From Bacteroidia bacterium (lineage in GTDB: Bacteria; Bacteroidota; Bacteroidia; Flavobacteriales; Flavobacteriaceae), in assembly GCA_030430385.1 (NCBI GenBank), contig JAUIFO010000010.1:62001-126000 (forward strand): a DNA stretch of 64,000 bases. Direction: 5' to 3'. A program made the translations under genes and the position numbers. A model generated the notes under the pieces. The model was not told the origin of the DNA. It did no database searches and saw nothing but the letters and a program-made list of their open reading frames with translations. Of the stretch, positions 62,326 through 64,000 are shown piece after piece (position 1 is the stretch's first letter; every line of letters starts with the position of its first letter).

Positions 62326-63918
62326 TCACAGAATTTGACGTTTCTTTCTGAAAAAACCAATTAAGAAGATAAAAATCAAGATAAAAAAACAGATTCTAGC
62401 AATGTAATCGCCAGCCATAGTGTAAAAGGTTAGCGCTTCATTGGTAACAACTTGACCTTCTAAAGCACCTTGTTTATTGTAGCCTAATTTTGAAGTGACA
62501 TCACCTCGTGCATTGATGATTGCAGATATTCCTGTATTAGCACTTCTGGCAATATCTCTGCGTGTTTCAATAGCTCTAAGTCTTGCCAGACTTAAATGTT
62601 GTTTGTGGCCTTGCGTGTCATTCCACCAAGCATCGTTTGTGATAATGGTTAGAAAATTAGCTTCATTTCTAATATAGCCTGTGACAAATTCACCATAAAC
62701 AGATTCATAACAAATAATTGGAGCCGCTTTAAACTTACCATTAGAAGCGGTAAACACACTTCTGTCTTCTTGTGTAGTCTTCATGGCAACAGTTCCTCCA
62801 AGATCTATCATAGCATCACCAATAATTGGTTTTAAGATACTTTGATACGGAAAGTTTTCAATGCCAACCACTAACTTCGATTTATGATAAAACTGAACTT
62901 GATCAATTGAATTCAATAACACAGCCGAATTGTAATCGTCATACCAAGTAGTCTCGTTATACTGATTGGTTTCTTTTCTTACTTGAGATTCATCTTTGAT
63001 CACATCAATAAAAGACATTCCTGTTAAAAAATTAACCCTTGGATTTTTAGTAATGTATTGATTCAGCTGAGATTTAAGTAGTGAATTTTCAAATTGTCTG
63101 ATCTTCACATTTTGAGCAAACACCGTTTCAGGAGCAATAATGAAATCTGTTTCTTCTGTGACCTTTGTATCTGAAAGCTCCGTTAATAACGTAACCATCT
63201 TAAAGTTTGTAGTGTTATATTTTTCAGAATATGGATCAATATTAGGCTGAAGCAACACTACATTTACCTGATCTCCATCATGCTCATAATTCCAATAGAT
63301 AAACACCGAAATGAGTATTGGAATGACAATTAAACTTAGAAGCTTTAAGCCTTGAGTTTTTAAAAGGGCTTTTGATTTCGATTTTTGATAACTCAAAACA
63401 GATTTGAAAACAAGGACATTTGCTAACAATACCCAAAGTGTGCCACCAAAAGTTCCCGTGTATTCATACCATTGAATCCAAGTAACATGTTCTGAAAATC
63501 CATTTCCTAAATTCAGCCAAGGCCAGGAGAATTCCCATATAAGATGAAGCTTCTCAAAACTAATCCATAAAGTTACCAAGAACAGTAAGGCTCTGTTTTG
63601 TGAAGAACGCTTAGCGTATTTATGATAGATTAAAATGAGCGTTGCCATTAATGCCGAATTCACAAAAACCGCAAAGCAAGCTCCAAAAACACTAGCATAA
63701 ACAAGCCAGCTGGTTGTAATGACATTCCAAATGAAAAAGGTGATGTACGCTAATCCGAATACTTTTAATCCTTTACGTTTGGTATTAGATTGTCTCAATT
63801 GAAATTCCGCAAGGAGTATCGGAACAAATGCAAAAAACAAGAATAATGGAAATCCGTAAGTTGGCCAACCAAAGGCAAACAACAATCCTGAAAATATGGC
63901 GAGTAGTATTCGATTCAC
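62326..63918 (-). CDS. lnt: apolipoprotein N-acyltransferase
   Basis: The 530-residue protein has about six N-terminal membrane helices and a periplasmic nitrilase-fold domain. The catalytic triad is E264 (APETVF), K346 (FYHKSKLVVG) and C403 (IICYESVYGEFV). It adds the third acyl chain to the lipidated N-terminal cysteine of lipoproteins in the inner membrane. Start GTG 63918 shares one base with the stop codon (TAGTG) of a gene running in from the right, so the two are translationally coupled. It is a housekeeping boundary of the glycan locus. Confidence 0.95.
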   Translation of the reverse strand: MNRILLAIFSGLLFAFGWPTYGFPLFLFFAFVPILLAEFQLRQSNTKRKGLKVFGLAYITFFIWNVITTSWLVYASVFGACFAVFVNSALMATLILIYHKYAKRSSQNRALLFLVTLWISFEKLHLIWEFSWPWLNLGNGFSEHVTWIQWYEYTGTFGGTLWVLLANVLVFKSVLSYQKSKSKALLKTQGLKLLSLIVIPILISVFIYWNYEHDGDQVNVVLLQPNIDPYSEKYNTTNFKMVTLLTELSDTKVTEETDFIIAPETVFAQNVKIRQFENSLLKSQLNQYITKNPRVNFLTGMSFIDVIKDESQVRKETNQYNETTWYDDYNSAVLLNSIDQVQFYHKSKLVVGIENFPYQSILKPIIGDAMIDLGGTVAMKTTQEDRSVFTASNGKFKAAPIICYESVYGEFVTGYIRNEANFLTIITNDAWWNDTQGHKQHLSLARLRAIETRRDIARSANTGISAIINARGDVTSKLGYNKQGALEGQVVTNEALTFYTMAGDYIARICFFILIFIFLIGFFRKKRQIL

Positions 63919-64000
63919 TATCTAAAGATACTAAAATCGAGTTTCAACGAAAAGACATTACTGTACAAGGCCACACTTTGATCTCCAATATCAGTAAAGG
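63918..64000 (-). CDS. partial CDS, 3' end only (26 codons and stop)
   Basis: A minus-strand frame, open from the window edge, ends in ...SLKLDFSIFR and a TAG at 63918-63920, which overlaps the GTG of lnt. The coupling suggests a real gene upstream of lnt. The visible residues do not identify it; the alternating hydrophobic pattern could be a final beta strand. The reverse-complement frame on the plus strand is also open, so the call is uncertain. Confidence 0.4.
   Translation of the reverse strand, partial: FTDIGDQSVALYSNVFSLKLDFSIFR

Noticed and set aside
63923-63930. TATCTTTA on the minus strand as an lnt promoter
   Set aside because: It lies five bases from the start and inside the likely end of an upstream coupled gene (TAGTG), so it would give a leaderless mRNA; chance is more probable.

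Overview
The window is AT-rich chromosomal DNA of a bacterium in the phylum Bacteroidota, most likely a marine member of the family Flavobacteriaceae. The evidence is a type IX secretion C-terminal sorting domain, a long Flavobacteriaceae-style SecA preceded by a small DUF2795-type gene, promoters of the Bacteroidota form TTTG-N17..20-TAnnTTTG, start codons without clear Shine-Dalgarno sequences, and proteins rich in Lys, Asn and Ile. I see no rRNA, tRNA, CRISPR array, transposase or prophage gene. No gene-free stretch exceeds 300 bases; the longest is about 260 bases, upstream of secA.

Positions 1-20900 are housekeeping and envelope genes in several short operons. They comprise: the 3' end of a MATE transporter with a small acidic protein and a PAP2 phosphatase; a convergent polyprenyl-type glycosyltransferase; a UDP-sugar epimerase; meaB with a DUF2911 protein; an ECF sigma factor operon with a membrane-bound partner and a large charged, helix-rich secreted protein; a class C serine hydrolase; an M23 peptidase; a T9SS cargo protein; secA with flanking short palindromic repeats; a corrinoid adenosyltransferase; an ABC ATPase with a 42-residue membrane mini-protein; a methyltransferase; and an ABC-F ATPase. 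MeaB and the corrinoid adenosyltransferase both serve adenosylcobalamin-dependent methylmalonyl-CoA mutase, which is not in the window.

Positions 20932-62319 form one large co-oriented surface-polysaccharide locus of about 41 kb, opened by a textbook promoter. In order it carries: Wza-like and Wzc-like export proteins; a small phosphoglycosyltransferase; TviB/TviC-type enzymes that would make UDP-GalNAcA from UDP-GlcNAc; a Wzm/Wzt ABC exporter with a C-terminal extension on Wzt; twelve putative glycosyltransferases; a pyruvyltransferase; three different sulfotransferases; two hexapeptide acyltransferases; two MBOAT/SGNH acylation pairs in tandem; two asparagine-synthase-like amidotransferases, one without its glutaminase nucleophile; three methyltransferases; a transglutaminase-like protein; an O-antigen ligase/polymerase; and finally a long WcaJ-like initiating phosphoglycosyltransferase. 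The predicted product is a heavily decorated acidic glycan (uronic acid, possibly amidated, acylated, sulfated, pyruvylated, methylated).

The export logic is mixed. Wza/Wzc normally belong to Wzx/Wzy-type capsules and Wzm/Wzt to ABC-type O-antigens, yet no Wzx flippase is visible. Two initiating transferases sit at opposite ends of the locus. The simplest reading is two interleaved pathways, or an ABC-exported glycan ligated by the WaaL/Wzy-like protein with Wza/Wzc serving a second polymer.

The right edge, 62326-64000, is the convergent apolipoprotein N-acyltransferase gene lnt, and upstream of it the last codons of a further gene that runs off the window. No wholly new system is proven here. 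The best candidates are the transglutaminase-like protein, the domain fusion ahead of the acyltransferase at 29337, the amidotransferase pair, the MBOAT/SGNH duplication, the secA leader and two unannotated 42-residue ORFs.
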